A program made the translations under genes and the position numbers. 23,404 nucleotides of DNA, taken from NCBI GenBank assembly GCA_900765115.1, contig CAAFQK010000072.1, positions 1 through 23,404 of the forward strand, written 5' to 3'. Origin of the DNA: an uncultured Collinsella sp. (lineage in GTDB: Bacteria; Actinomycetota; Coriobacteriia; Coriobacteriales; Coriobacteriaceae). Under the pieces are notes generated by a model. That model did not search any database. It saw only the letters and a list, made by a program, of their open reading frames with translations, and was not told the DNA's origin. Shown here piece by piece: positions 8,703 to 15,846 of this stretch; within the stretch, counting starts at the first letter, position 1, and each line of letters begins with the position of its first letter.

Positions 8703-8777
8703 AAACTTCCGTAAACGTGATATTTCCCACATTTTACCCTAGGTAAAACGTGACATTTATCACATTTACGGAAGTTT
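8703..8777. repeat. 75-bp imperfect inverted repeat upstream of the DUF4143 ATPase
   Basis: The two arms pair around a centre at 8740. The outer 13 positions (AAACTTCCGTAAA, 8703-8715) match perfectly, then after one mismatch GTGATA pairs perfectly, and the inner TTTTACC pairs with GGTAAAA. Of 37 opposed positions only seven are mismatched. The right arm contains a smaller dyad GTGA-N6-TCAC (8750-8763) and the left arm a degraded copy of it. It lies about 20 bases upstream of the start codon, so it probably overlaps the promoter and may be an operator or a cruciform/hairpin element. Confidence 0.75.
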
Positions 8778-8809
8778 TAAGCTCATTTCGCCACACTTTC
8801 ATCACATTG

Positions 8810-8838
8810 AAAAGGCGGAGGCGCCAGTGGCGCCTCCG
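8810..8838 (-). terminator. Rho-independent terminator of the gatCAB operon
   Basis: On the minus strand, 64 bases past the gatB stop, a perfect 10-bp GC-rich stem (CGGAGGCGCC pairing with GGCGCCTCCG) closes a three-base loop and is followed by CC and TTTT. This is a good intrinsic terminator. Confidence 0.8.
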
Positions 8839-8901
8839 TCGTGAGTCAGGACTGTTCGAAATTGAGAGGCAAGGCCCTGCGCCCGGCCCCTCGGTTCCCG
8901 T

Positions 8902-10578
8902 TTACGAGAGCGACGTTCTCAGCAACTCGTTGAAGAGCTTCGGGTTGCCCTTGCCGCGGCTCGCCTTCATGCACTGGCCCACCAAAAAGCCGATGACCTT
9001 CTGGTTGCCGTCGCGGTACTGCTGCGCCTGCTCGGCGCAGTTTGCCAGCACCTCGTCCACGATCGGCTGCAGCGCGCCGGCATCGCTCACCTGACGCATA
9101 CCGCGCTCGTCGACGATCTTGTTGGGGTCGTCGCCGGTCTGGGCCATGGCCTCAAAGACCTCGTGCGCCTGGTTGGAGCTGATGGCATCGGTCGCCAGCA
9201 GCTTGGCAAGCGCGGCCACCTGAGCCGGCGCAATGCCGGACTCGGCGAGCGATACGCCCGCGCCCTTAAGGTAGGCGATCATCTCGTTGACCAGCAGGTT
9301 CGCGACCGTCTGAGCCTCCTTGCCGGCCATGCCGGCAGCGGCCGCCTCAAAGAAGTCGGCAAACTCGGGGTCGCCGGCAATTTGTTCGGCGTCGGCTGCC
9401 TTAATGCCAAAGTCGGCCTCAAAACGGGCGCGCTTGGCATCGGGCAGCTCGGGGATCTCACCTCGGCAACGGTCGATAAACTCGTCGTCCAGATCGAAGG
9501 GCGCCAGGTCGGGATCGGGGAACAGACGATAGTCGTCAGCCGTCTCCTTGACGCGCATGACCACGGTGCGCTTGCGGCTGGGCTCCCAGTGGCGGGTCTC
9601 CTGATAGATGATTCCGCCCTCCTCGAGCACCTCGGCCTGACGGCAAATCTCGTAGGCAAGGCCGTCGTGCAGGCTCTTAAACGAGTTGAGGTTCTTGAGC
9701 TCGGTCTTGGTGCCCAGCCTGGTCTCGCCGCGGCGGCGCAGCGACACGTTGCCGTCGCAGCGCATGGAACCCTTCTCCATGGAGCAGTCCGAAATGCCCA
9801 GCGTCACAAAGATGCGACGGAGCTTCTCCATAAACAGGCGCGCTTCCTCGGGCGTACGCAGATCGGGCTCAGTCACGAGCTCAATCAAAGGCGTGCCGCA
9901 GCGGTTGTAGTCGACGAGCGACTCGGCCGCGGCGGTAATGCGGCCCTCGGCACCGCCCACGTGCACCATCTTGGCGGCGTCCTCCTCCATGTGGATGCGC
10001 AGGATGCGAATGGGCACCGTGTAGGAACCGTCCTCGCGACGCTCGGGCATCTGCAGGCTGGACGCGTCGTAGCTGGCCAGATGGCCGGCGCGCTGATTGC
10101 CCTCGCGCATCGTCGACGTCATGGACGTGGACAGGCCCTCGGCGTTGGCCGAGGCGCTCGCCAGGCTCTGGGCCTCGGCCTCGCCAAACGCGCAGTCGGG
10201 GCGCTCGGCGGCACCGCGACCGGTCACGTCCAGGTCCAGGTGGCCGTACATGGCAAAGGCAACCGGACCCTGTGTAGTCTGGAAGTTCTTGGCCATATCG
10301 GGATAGAAGTAGTGTTTGCGGTAGAACATCGAGTGGCGCTGGATCTCGCAGTTGGTGGCGAGGCCGGCCTTGACGATGCTCTCGATGGCGCGCTTGTTGG
10401 GCACCGGCAGGGCGCCGGGCAGGCCCAGGCACACCGGGCACACGTTGGCGTTGGGCTCGTCATCGTGGCTGAGCTTGCAGTTGCAGAACATCTTGGTATC
10501 GAGTGCGGTGAGCTCGGTATGGATCTCCAGGCCGATCACGGCCTCCCAATCCTGCAGGACCTCGGAAAGCTCCTTCAT
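8902..10578 (-). CDS. gatB: Asp-tRNA(Asn)/Glu-tRNA(Gln) amidotransferase subunit B
   Basis: GatB binds the misacylated tRNA and activates the Glu or Asp side chain with ATP inside the cytoplasmic GatCAB complex. The N-terminus has VIGLEIHTEL (14-23) and the family's Cys4 metal site, CNC (32-34) and CPVC (47-50). RIHMEEDAAK (194-203) and DYNRCGTPLIELVTEPD are conserved core motifs. The C-terminal region has the GatB/YqeY-type helical tail. At 558 residues it is longer than the usual ~475-505, because of an insertion at about residues 119-186 between the GHLDL strand and the RIHMEED strand. Its ATG overlaps the gatA stop by one base (TAATG), showing coupling. It is the last gene of the operon. 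Confidence 0.96.
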   Translation of the reverse strand: MKELSEVLQDWEAVIGLEIHTELTALDTKMFCNCKLSHDDEPNANVCPVCLGLPGALPVPNKRAIESIVKAGLATNCEIQRHSMFYRKHYFYPDMAKNFQTTQGPVAFAMYGHLDLDVTGRGAAERPDCAFGEAEAQSLASASANAEGLSTSMTSTMREGNQRAGHLASYDASSLQMPERREDGSYTVPIRILRIHMEEDAAKMVHVGGAEGRITAAAESLVDYNRCGTPLIELVTEPDLRTPEEARLFMEKLRRIFVTLGISDCSMEKGSMRCDGNVSLRRRGETRLGTKTELKNLNSFKSLHDGLAYEICRQAEVLEEGGIIYQETRHWEPSRKRTVVMRVKETADDYRLFPDPDLAPFDLDDEFIDRCRGEIPELPDAKRARFEADFGIKAADAEQIAGDPEFADFFEAAAAGMAGKEAQTVANLLVNEMIAYLKGAGVSLAESGIAPAQVAALAKLLATDAISSNQAHEVFEAMAQTGDDPNKIVDERGMRQVSDAGALQPIVDEVLANCAEQAQQYRDGNQKVIGFLVGQCMKASRGKGNPKLFNELLRTSLS

Positions 10579-12092
10579 TACAGCTCGCCTCCCTTCCCGG
10601 CAAAATCGGGCGCGACGGAAAGCGCGGGCGCACCCGTGGCAGCATCGGCAAAGCCGCGCTCCAGGGCGCGGGCAAACGTGAGCAGCTGACGGTCCTTAAA
10701 GGCCGGTCCCACCAGCTGGGCAGAAACGGGCAGCTGAGTATCCTCGCCCAGGCCCAGCGGCACCGAGATACCACCGTTGCCGCAAATGTTGAGCGAGATG
10801 GTGTACAGGTCGGAGAGGTACATCTGCGTGGGGTCGCTGATCTCGCCAAACTTAAAGGCCGTGCGCGGCGAGGCGGGCATGAGGATGGTGTCCACCTTGG
10901 CATACGCGGCGTCGTAGTCCTGCGTGATGAGCGTACGGGCCTTTTGCGCAGCGTAGTAGTACTTGTCGTACACGCCCGAGCTCAGCAGGTAGGCGCCGAG
11001 CATCTGACGGCGCTTGGCCTCGGCGCCAAAGCCGTGGGCGCGCGACAGCGAGCTCTGGTCGGACAGGTTGGCGCAGCCCTCCTCCTGATAGCCATAGCGA
11101 ATGCCGTCGAAGCGAGCCAGGTTGGAGAACGCCTCAGCCGGGCCGATGACGTAGTAGGCGGCGATGGCGGCGTCCAGGTGCGGCAGGTCAACCTCGACCA
11201 GCTCGGCGCCCTGGTTCTGCAGCTCCTGGGCGGCGCGCTGAACAGCGGCCTTGACCTCGGGCGTCAAGCCCTCGGCCTCCATAAACGCGGGGATGATGCC
11301 CACGCGCTTGCCCTCGATGCTGTCGTTGAGGTGCTCGGTAAAGTCGACGGCGCAATCCTGGCTGGTACAGTCGTACGGATCGTGGCCCGCGCCGGTAAGC
11401 GCGTTCATGGCCAGCGCGACATCCTCGACCGTGCGGCCAAAGGGGCCAACCTGGTCGAGCGACGAGCCAAAGGCCACCACGCCGTAACGGCTCACGGCGC
11501 CATACGTGGGCTTAAAGCCCACCACGCCGCACAGCGACGCCGGCTGGCGAATGGAGCCGCCGGTGTCCGAGCCCAGCGAGAGCGCGACCTCGCCCGCGGC
11601 GACGGCGGCAGCGGAGCCGCCCGAGGAGCCGCCGGGCACGCGCTCGGTATCCCAGGGGTTGTTGGTGCGGTGGAAGGCCGAGCTCTCGGTAGAGCTACCA
11701 AAAGCAAACTCGTCCATGTTGGCCTTGCCCATGGGCAGGCAGCCGGCGTCGAGCATGCGCTGGACGCAGGTGGCGGTGTAGACGCTCTGGTAATCCTCGA
11801 GCATGCGGGAAGCGCAGGTGGTGCGCGTGCCCACGAGGTTCATGTTGTCCTTGATGGCCAGCGGCACGCCCGCAAGCGGGGGCAGCGGCTTTCCGGCGGC
11901 ACGGTCGGCATCCACGCGCGCGGCGGCCTCGAGCGCGAGCTCGGGCGACACCTGCAGGAATGCCTGAACCCCGCCCTCGCGCGCCTCGATGGCGGCGAGG
12001 GAAGCCTGGGCCACCTCGGTAGCAGTAAAGTCGCCGGCGGCAACGCCCGCGGCGATCTGGGCGGCGGTAAGGGAATCGAAGCTCTGCGCCAT
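10578..12092 (-). CDS. gatA: Asp-tRNA(Asn)/Glu-tRNA(Gln) amidotransferase subunit A
   Basis: GatA is the amidase subunit: it hydrolyses glutamine and supplies ammonia to GatB. The Ser-cisSer-Lys triad of the amidase-signature family is visible: Lys81 in VPLAIKDN, Ser156 in GGSSGGS and nucleophile Ser180 in DTGGSIRQPA. The spacing matches characterised GatA proteins. Length (504 residues) is normal for the family. The start codon overlaps the gatC stop by one base and the stop overlaps the gatB start by one base, so the three subunits are translated in a coupled way. The presence of GatCAB implies that at least one of Gln-tRNA or Asn-tRNA is made by transamidation in this organism. Confidence 0.97.
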   Translation of the reverse strand: MAQSFDSLTAAQIAAGVAAGDFTATEVAQASLAAIEAREGGVQAFLQVSPELALEAAARVDADRAAGKPLPPLAGVPLAIKDNMNLVGTRTTCASRMLEDYQSVYTATCVQRMLDAGCLPMGKANMDEFAFGSSTESSAFHRTNNPWDTERVPGGSSGGSAAAVAAGEVALSLGSDTGGSIRQPASLCGVVGFKPTYGAVSRYGVVAFGSSLDQVGPFGRTVEDVALAMNALTGAGHDPYDCTSQDCAVDFTEHLNDSIEGKRVGIIPAFMEAEGLTPEVKAAVQRAAQELQNQGAELVEVDLPHLDAAIAAYYVIGPAEAFSNLARFDGIRYGYQEEGCANLSDQSSLSRAHGFGAEAKRRQMLGAYLLSSGVYDKYYYAAQKARTLITQDYDAAYAKVDTILMPASPRTAFKFGEISDPTQMYLSDLYTISLNICGNGGISVPLGLGEDTQLPVSAQLVGPAFKDRQLLTFARALERGFADAATGAPALSVAPDFAGKGGEL

Positions 12093-12403
12093 TACTCGCT
12101 CTCCCCCTCTCCCAAAATGGACGGCACGCGGAAGTAGCGGTCGCGCGCGCTGCCGGCGTTTTCCAGCGCAACGTCGAGCGGCAGGTCGCGCTCTGGCTCG
12201 CGCAGGTCGTCACCCATCACGTTGGACAGGCTTCCGATGGGATGGAACGTGGGCTCCACGTCGGGCAAGTCATATTGCAAGACGGGCTCGAGCATCTGGA
12301 CGGCGTCGTTCATATAGGACGTCATCTGGGTGAGCTCGTCATCGGTCAGTGCGATCTTTGCGTACTCGGCGATGCCGCGCACGTCTTTCTCGCTGAGTGC
12401 CAT
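12092..12403 (-). CDS. gatC: Asp-tRNA(Asn)/Glu-tRNA(Gln) amidotransferase subunit C
   Basis: The small GatC subunit (103 residues) wraps around GatA and GatB and stabilises the complex. Typical features are the N-terminal helix ALSEKDVRGIAEYAKIALTDDEL, the middle VLQYDLPDVEPTFHP segment (equivalent to the VDTxGVxPxxH region) and the C-terminal RDRYFRVPSILG tail. I start it at the ATG at 12403, preceded by GAAGGGAG at good spacing; a start six codons upstream lacks a ribosome site. First gene of the operon, one-base overlap with gatA. Confidence 0.95.
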   Translation of the reverse strand: MALSEKDVRGIAEYAKIALTDDELTQMTSYMNDAVQMLEPVLQYDLPDVEPTFHPIGSLSNVMGDDLREPERDLPLDVALENAGSARDRYFRVPSILGEGESE

Positions 12404-12438
12404 AGGCGCTCCCTTCCGCATAACAGTTAAACCGCTCT

Positions 12439-12444
12439 AGTATA
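12439..12444 (-). promoter_or_regulatory. Likely -10 box of the gatCAB promoter
   Basis: On the minus strand TATACT preceded by TG lies 35 bases upstream of the gatC start codon. It fits a strong -10 element with little help from a -35 box, since the expected -35 position reads TGCTCC. No T-box or other leader structure is visible. Confidence 0.5.
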
Positions 12445-12540
12445 CAGGGCGAGGGCACCTTGGAGCAGGCGCTTTACCCAAATGCAGCGAAAACGTAACG
12501 AGGGCGGCGGTTGGCAGGCTGCGGGCTGGCGATTCTACAG

Positions 12541-12602
12541 CGAAACCGCACCGTCCATAGCGAAAACCGTCCCGCCCACAACGAAGACCGTCCCGTCCAC
12601 AA
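12541..12602. repeat. Three tandem ~21-bp degenerate repeat units, plus a partial fourth
   Basis: Units begin at 12541, 12561 and 12582 and follow the pattern CGAARACCGTCCCGYCCACAA with changes (the first is 20 bases and most diverged, the second and third differ by two bases). A fourth start, CGAAGACC at 12603, runs directly into the inverted repeat that follows. No ORF or promoter role is visible. It lies in the 325-base gap between gatC and the sortase gene. Confidence 0.7.
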
Positions 12603-12607
12603 CGAAG

Positions 12608-12668
12608 ACCATCACAACATTCGACGCTTTTCGCCAAAATCGCGATTTTCATCGAATGTTGTGATGGT
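12608..12668. repeat. Inverted repeat with perfect 17-bp arms
   Basis: The arms ACCATCACAACATTCGA (12608-12624) and its exact complement (12652-12668) enclose 27 bases that contain a second palindrome, AAAATCGCGATTTT (12636-12649). It could fold into a long hairpin. The position between operons, adjacency to tandem units and lack of coding potential suggest a non-autonomous repetitive element; copy number elsewhere cannot be seen here. Confidence 0.75.
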
Positions 12669-12680
12669 TTGGAAGTCCCG

Positions 12681-12715
12681 ACCACCACAAAGGTGCCTGT
12701 CCCCTTTGTGGTGGT
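12681..12715. repeat. REP-like hairpin containing GGGGACAGGCACC
   Basis: Perfect 13-bp arms ACCACCACAAAGG (12681-12693) and complement (12703-12715) enclose a nine-base loop. The minus strand of the centre reads AGGGGACAGGCACCT, a form I associate with dispersed REP elements mobilised by REP-associated tyrosine transposases. It is 13 bases downstream of the sortase stop codon on the minus strand, so it may also act as an imperfect transcription terminator, although no T-run follows. Confidence 0.6.
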
Positions 12716-12728
12716 TCTGAACGATGTC

Positions 12729-13667
12729 TTATGCCGAGGCCTTGGCCTTGCGGCGCTTGCGGACCGCGTGGATCACGATGTCCAGCAGCAACAGCACAAT
12801 AGCTACGACCACGATGAGCACGGCAAACTCGCGCTTGCCCCAGTGGCGGCCGGCCAGCGACTTTTGCTTGTCGACGTCCTTCTTGCTGTACTTGGTGCGC
12901 ACGCAGTGCACCAGCAGGCGATGGTCGTTCACGCCGTAGGGCGTGCAGGTGACGAGCGTCACCTTGTCGGCGCCGGGCTCGATAGTCAGCGACTCCATCT
13001 CCTCGGGCAGCACGACCTCGGAGTCCACCATCTTGTAGGCGAGCGTCTTGTTCATGGTGTGCAGCAGCACCAGGTCGCCAGGCTCCAGCGAGTGGATGTC
13101 GTCGAACATGCTCAGGTTGCGCATGCCCGAGTGCGCGGTGAGCACGCAATGCGTCGAGGTGCCGCCCACCGGCAGGCTCGTGCCCTCCAGGTGGCCGACG
13201 CCCGCCATAAGGACTTCTTCGCTTGTGCCGTGGTAGATGGGCATGCTCACATCGATGGAGGGGATCTCGACCCAGCTCATCATGGGGTCGCGGTCAAAGA
13301 TGAGCTGCTGGGCGTAGGGCTCGATCTGGTCGGCGGGAAGCTCGGTGGCCTCGCCGGCAAGTTGCTCGTTAAAGGAGCGTGCCTGGAGAAGGATGCGCTC
13401 GCGCTCCTCGGCAGACAGCGCGTCCACGGTGCTGGACACGGTGCTGATCTGGTTGAACACGCCCGAGGCCTCGAGCCGGTCCAAGATCCACGGCCAGGTC
13501 ATAAGGCCCACGCCAATAAGGATGATAACGATGGTGATGAGCCGGTCGGCCCAGCGCGGAAGTCGCTTGCGGCGGCGCTTGGACTTTGGTTGAGGTTTGG
13601 GCTGGGGGCTTGAGCCGCCGTTGGCCGCGGCGTTATTGCTCTTCATATGTTTGGCGCCCTGCACCAT
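12729..13667 (-). CDS. Class C-type (pilin-polymerising) sortase
   Basis: A 312-residue membrane-anchored transpeptidase that should join pilin subunits through their LPxTG-type signals. A basic, Pro-rich cytoplasmic N-terminus precedes a membrane helix (about 42-61); the catalytic domain has His179 in LTAHSG, Cys241 in TLVTCTPYG and Arg250 in NDHRLLV; a second membrane helix (about 281-300) is followed by basic residues. The C-terminal helix and the TLVTCTPYGVNDHRLLV motif fit class C. The lid sequence usually reading DPF or DPW is not evident; the corresponding region is ELPADQIEPY. The ATG at 13667 has GAGGAG nine bases upstream. The pilin genes it presumably serves lie about 2.3 kb upstream, separated by an unrelated gene pair, so it needs its own promoter. 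Confidence 0.92.
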   Translation of the reverse strand: MVQGAKHMKSNNAAANGGSSPQPKPQPKSKRRRKRLPRWADRLITIVIILIGVGLMTWPWILDRLEASGVFNQISTVSSTVDALSAEERERILLQARSFNEQLAGEATELPADQIEPYAQQLIFDRDPMMSWVEIPSIDVSMPIYHGTSEEVLMAGVGHLEGTSLPVGGTSTHCVLTAHSGMRNLSMFDDIHSLEPGDLVLLHTMNKTLAYKMVDSEVVLPEEMESLTIEPGADKVTLVTCTPYGVNDHRLLVHCVRTKYSKKDVDKQKSLAGRHWGKREFAVLIVVVAIVLLLLDIVIHAVRKRRKAKASA

Positions 13668-13693
13668 CGCCGGTCACTCCTCTATAGCTCAGG

Positions 13694-13711
13694 TTGTCTA
13701 AACAAATAATA
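13694..13711 (-). promoter_or_regulatory. Palindrome and possible -10 box upstream of the sortase
   Basis: TTGTCTAAACAA (13694-13705) is a near-perfect 12-bp palindrome 27 bases upstream of the sortase start. Directly beside it on the minus strand is TATTAT (13711-13706), a plausible -10 box without a clear -35. An 11-of-12 match to the palindrome, TTGTTTAAACAA, lies upstream of the adhesin gene. Binding by a shared regulator is inferred. Confidence 0.4.
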
Positions 13712-13778
13712 GCCGATTAGCGAGCTTCCGCGCCGGACAACGCAGCTAGACTGCACCGTCCGGGCCACGTAACCACAC

Positions 13779-14552
13779 TCAACCAATCAAGCCATATGTT
13801 GCTTTCATCGTCTCAAGCAACTGCGCCATCGTTGCGCCCGCAACCCCGATCTGTTTCAGATTGACGTCGCCCACCTCACAATCTTTAACAAACGCAATCA
13901 TATCGTCCTTCAGTTCTCCGCGCAGGTCGACACCTTCCGACTCGCCAAGCAGCTGAGCAAGCCTCAGCGCATCGCGTTTATGCTTTTTTACCTTCTTCGA
14001 ATCAACGTTCTCCCCCGCTTCCCTTCTAGCTTTTAGGTCGAGATACGCCTTCGCTTTGAACGGGACAATGTATTCCGTACCCAGGACCGAAACGCCGCCT
14101 ACGGTCCGAATTCCCTGAAGGAACAAGCTGTAGTAAGCATCGTCCAACAAAATTGCCGAAAGACTGCTTATGTTTTCATCAACGTGAATTGGCGCCACAT
14201 CAATCCCCTCACGACCCTTTAGAAAGTCGGGGCACTTCGCGAAGAGTTCGATCATATGGGGGTAACCCGGCCTCTTAGGCTCTGTGAACCGATAAAAACA
14301 TGAGCCTTTGCCTTCGCCCCAGCCGCAGCGGTAACCGCCATCACGCACCAAAGTCCATATGGCTTCTGCCGTCTGAGGCAACCGGTCATCGGCGACAATT
14401 ACCACATCAAAATCGTGAGTCGCCCTAAACGGAAGTCCCGCCTCCGCGAGCAAAATGTCGCATGCCGTGCCGCCGATAAGGGCATACGATCCTGCAGCTT
14501 CTTGCATATGCTGCTGAAATTCTTGGAGGCCTTCTACAGCGCTTCTTGCCAT
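13779..14552 (-). CDS. Nucleotidyltransferase-fold protein, AbiEii-like (possible toxin)
   Basis: A 257-residue protein with the signature of the DNA polymerase beta-type nucleotidyltransferase superfamily: YALIGGTACDILL (23-35) and THDFDVVIV (45-53), giving the GG...DxD pattern with Asp47 and Asp49. This arrangement is typical of AbiEii/MNT-like proteins, which transfer nucleotides to RNA or protein and act as toxins in type IV toxin-antitoxin or phage-defence pairs. The C-terminal half is helical and charged. Its start (ATG 14552, AAGGGA upstream) overlaps the end of the winged-helix gene by 19 bases, so the two are translationally coupled. Function as toxin is an inference; the alternative is a non-toxic nucleotidyltransferase. 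Confidence 0.75.
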   Translation of the reverse strand: MARSAVEGLQEFQQHMQEAAGSYALIGGTACDILLAEAGLPFRATHDFDVVIVADDRLPQTAEAIWTLVRDGGYRCGWGEGKGSCFYRFTEPKRPGYPHMIELFAKCPDFLKGREGIDVAPIHVDENISSLSAILLDDAYYSLFLQGIRTVGGVSVLGTEYIVPFKAKAYLDLKARREAGENVDSKKVKKHKRDALRLAQLLGESEGVDLRGELKDDMIAFVKDCEVGDVNLKQIGVAGATMAQLLETMKATYGLIG

Positions 14553-15502
14553 GGATATTCCCTTTCAAACATTCGATCGACTTCGAGCTGAATTCGCTCA
14601 TCGTCAATTGCCGCCAAAGATAGCGCAAGCGAAATGTTGTCGACACGGGAGGAGTCGGCAAACACGGGCGCATAGCGCCACGCTTGGATCATCGCCGTTT
14701 CGTTATCCGGCAACTCCCCGTCTGCGACTTCGAGGTCGCTCAGTTGACGCCATGCACTTCTTAAGACGGCCTTTTGTTCCATACCCGGCGCAGCGAGCAT
14801 CGAACGCGCAGCGAGCGCCGTCTCCCCGGCGTCAACAAGATAGTCGATCTGCGGCGCCTTCTTTGCAAAAAAGACCTTCGAGACAGGCGAGGAGAGCTCT
14901 GCCATGTGTTCGCTGAGCAGAAGATCAATGGCAACAGGGAACACGACGACACGTCGCTCGCAACGCTCGCGCCTCGCGAGCCCCCTGTCGACAAGCTCGG
15001 TTATGGCCTCACTCGCACGGCTTGCCGAGATCCCAAGCGCACGACAAAGGTCATAGGGACGATATGGCTCCTGGGCTGCTCCCCAGATTGCGGCAGCCTG
15101 CGCGTTGGGTGACATCTTGGTCGCGTGATTGCGAAACCGGGCACCGCCCCTCTCCGTGCAGGCTGCGCCCATAAATGGAAGAAAAGCCTGTCTACCTGGG
15201 CAGACAAAGGGAATCCCTTGTGCGACCAATGCTTTGCGCTGACGCGCATCGGCACCAGGAAACGAAACGACAACAGGAATCTCCGCACGCAAGGCTAGCT
15301 GACTATAGACTCTCTTAGCCTCGGGAAGCCCGACGCCAGTAGGCAAACTTGCAAGCAAAAACGAAAAACCGTTTGCGTCAACAGCGCGGACCTCAATCAC
15401 CCGCAGATGCAGCGGCAAGCGTGCGAATCCAGGCCAAGTTTTGGCCTTGGCGGAGAGGCCTAGTGCTTCTTGTAAGTAGATTAGCGCTTCGTTCATTTCC
15501 AT
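14534..15502 (-). CDS. Winged-helix (MarR/AbiEi-like) regulator paired with the nucleotidyltransferase
   Basis: A 322-residue protein. The N-terminal ~125 residues contain a strand-rich module ending PVVVSFPGADARQRKALV and GIPFVCPGRQAFLPFMG; the latter motif recurs in MarR-annotated proteins next to AbiEii-like genes, in my recollection. A winged helix-turn-helix follows at about 150-215 (PYDLCRALGISASRASEAITELVDRGLARR). The C-terminal part is helical. Overlap with the downstream gene and the regulator-first order suggest an antitoxin that represses its own promoter. I choose ATG 15502 (next ATG 15496), because a TATAAT box at 15538-15533 would place the transcript start near 15526; the open frame extends to 15583 but would include the promoter. 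The ribosome site is weak. Confidence 0.7.
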   Translation of the reverse strand: MEMNEALIYLQEALGLSAKAKTWPGFARLPLHLRVIEVRAVDANGFSFLLASLPTGVGLPEAKRVYSQLALRAEIPVVVSFPGADARQRKALVAQGIPFVCPGRQAFLPFMGAACTERGGARFRNHATKMSPNAQAAAIWGAAQEPYRPYDLCRALGISASRASEAITELVDRGLARRERCERRVVVFPVAIDLLLSEHMAELSSPVSKVFFAKKAPQIDYLVDAGETALAARSMLAAPGMEQKAVLRSAWRQLSDLEVADGELPDNETAMIQAWRYAPVFADSSRVDNISLALSLAAIDDERIQLEVDRMFEREYPWQEAL

Positions 15503-15514
15503 CGTTTTCGTTCG

Positions 15515-15566
15515 ATTCCAGTTTGTATTGGAATTATACATAATTTTCGGAATTAACGAGATTCCG
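15515..15566 (-). promoter_or_regulatory. Promoter with paired GGAAT/ATTCC palindromes for the two-gene cassette
   Basis: Two dyads with the same half-site are centred about 32 bases apart: ATTCCA-N8-TGGAAT (15515-15534) and CGGAAT-N7-ATTCCG (15548-15566). The minus-strand -10 box TATAAT (15538-15533) overlaps the first dyad. A roughly three-turn spacing would put both dyads on the same DNA face. This is the layout expected for autorepression by the winged-helix protein encoded just downstream; the binding itself is inferred. Confidence 0.6.
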
Positions 15567-15703
15567 TTCGTGCCTAAGCCCATATTTGAGTTTTCAGAAT
15601 ATCCCGGATCGGCTGGGCGATTCGGGATACAATGTCAATAGAAAACGATGCACCCCGCGTAAATGTTTGGGAGCGCGGGCGGCCTAGTTTTCTGGTTTTG
15701 TTA

Positions 15704-15731
15704 AATGCCCGGGATCCTACCCCCGGGCATT
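15704..15731. terminator. Stem-loop with 10-bp stem, possible terminator
   Basis: AATGCCCGGG (15704-15713) pairs perfectly with CCCGGGCATT (15722-15731) across an eight-base loop. On the minus strand it begins one base after the stop codon of the small ORF at 15733; on the plus strand it is followed by CTTATTT. Neither side has a strong T-run, so termination efficiency is uncertain. Confidence 0.45.
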
Positions 15732-15732
15732 C

Positions 15733-15846
15733 TTATTTGCGCTTGTTGCGGCGCAAATGCCTTCCACCGTCCGCACTGCGCGTGCGCCTACGGACCTTAA
15801 ACCGAACTTCATACGAGTCAAGAAACGCGATGACGGATGAGTCCAC
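15733..15846 (-). CDS. Possible 37-residue basic ORF or remnant of a gene end
   Basis: With a GTG start this frame encodes VDSSVIAFLDSYEVRFKVRR plus a 17-residue very basic tail ending RRNKRK, then TAA and a stem-loop. The codon pattern and basic tail resemble a genuine protein C-terminus, but there is no ribosome site before the GTG and the pilin-operon terminator lies just upstream. It may be the tail of a gene lost by recombination. The element is bounded by an 11-bp inverted repeat (TCCACCGTCCG, 15763-15773, and complement at 15849-15859). I do not recognise a family. The rest of the 15584-16015 gap holds only the two hairpins described separately. Confidence 0.25.
   Translation of the reverse strand: MDSSVIAFLDSYEVRFKVRRRTRSADGGRHLRRNKRK

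Noticed and set aside
9163..12137. Long plus-strand open frames opposite gatB and gatA
   Set aside because: Antisense shadows caused by GC-rich codon usage; the minus-strand genes are unmistakable.
12541..12668. Possible CRISPR array
   Set aside because: Units are contiguous and degenerate, with no spacers of uniform length and no cas genes nearby.
15589..15632. Plus-strand promoter or small RNA gene between the cassette and the pilin terminator
   Set aside because: TTGAGT and TACAAT are too far apart for a promoter, and the TATCCCG/CGGGATA pair has a large loop with no conserved RNA features.
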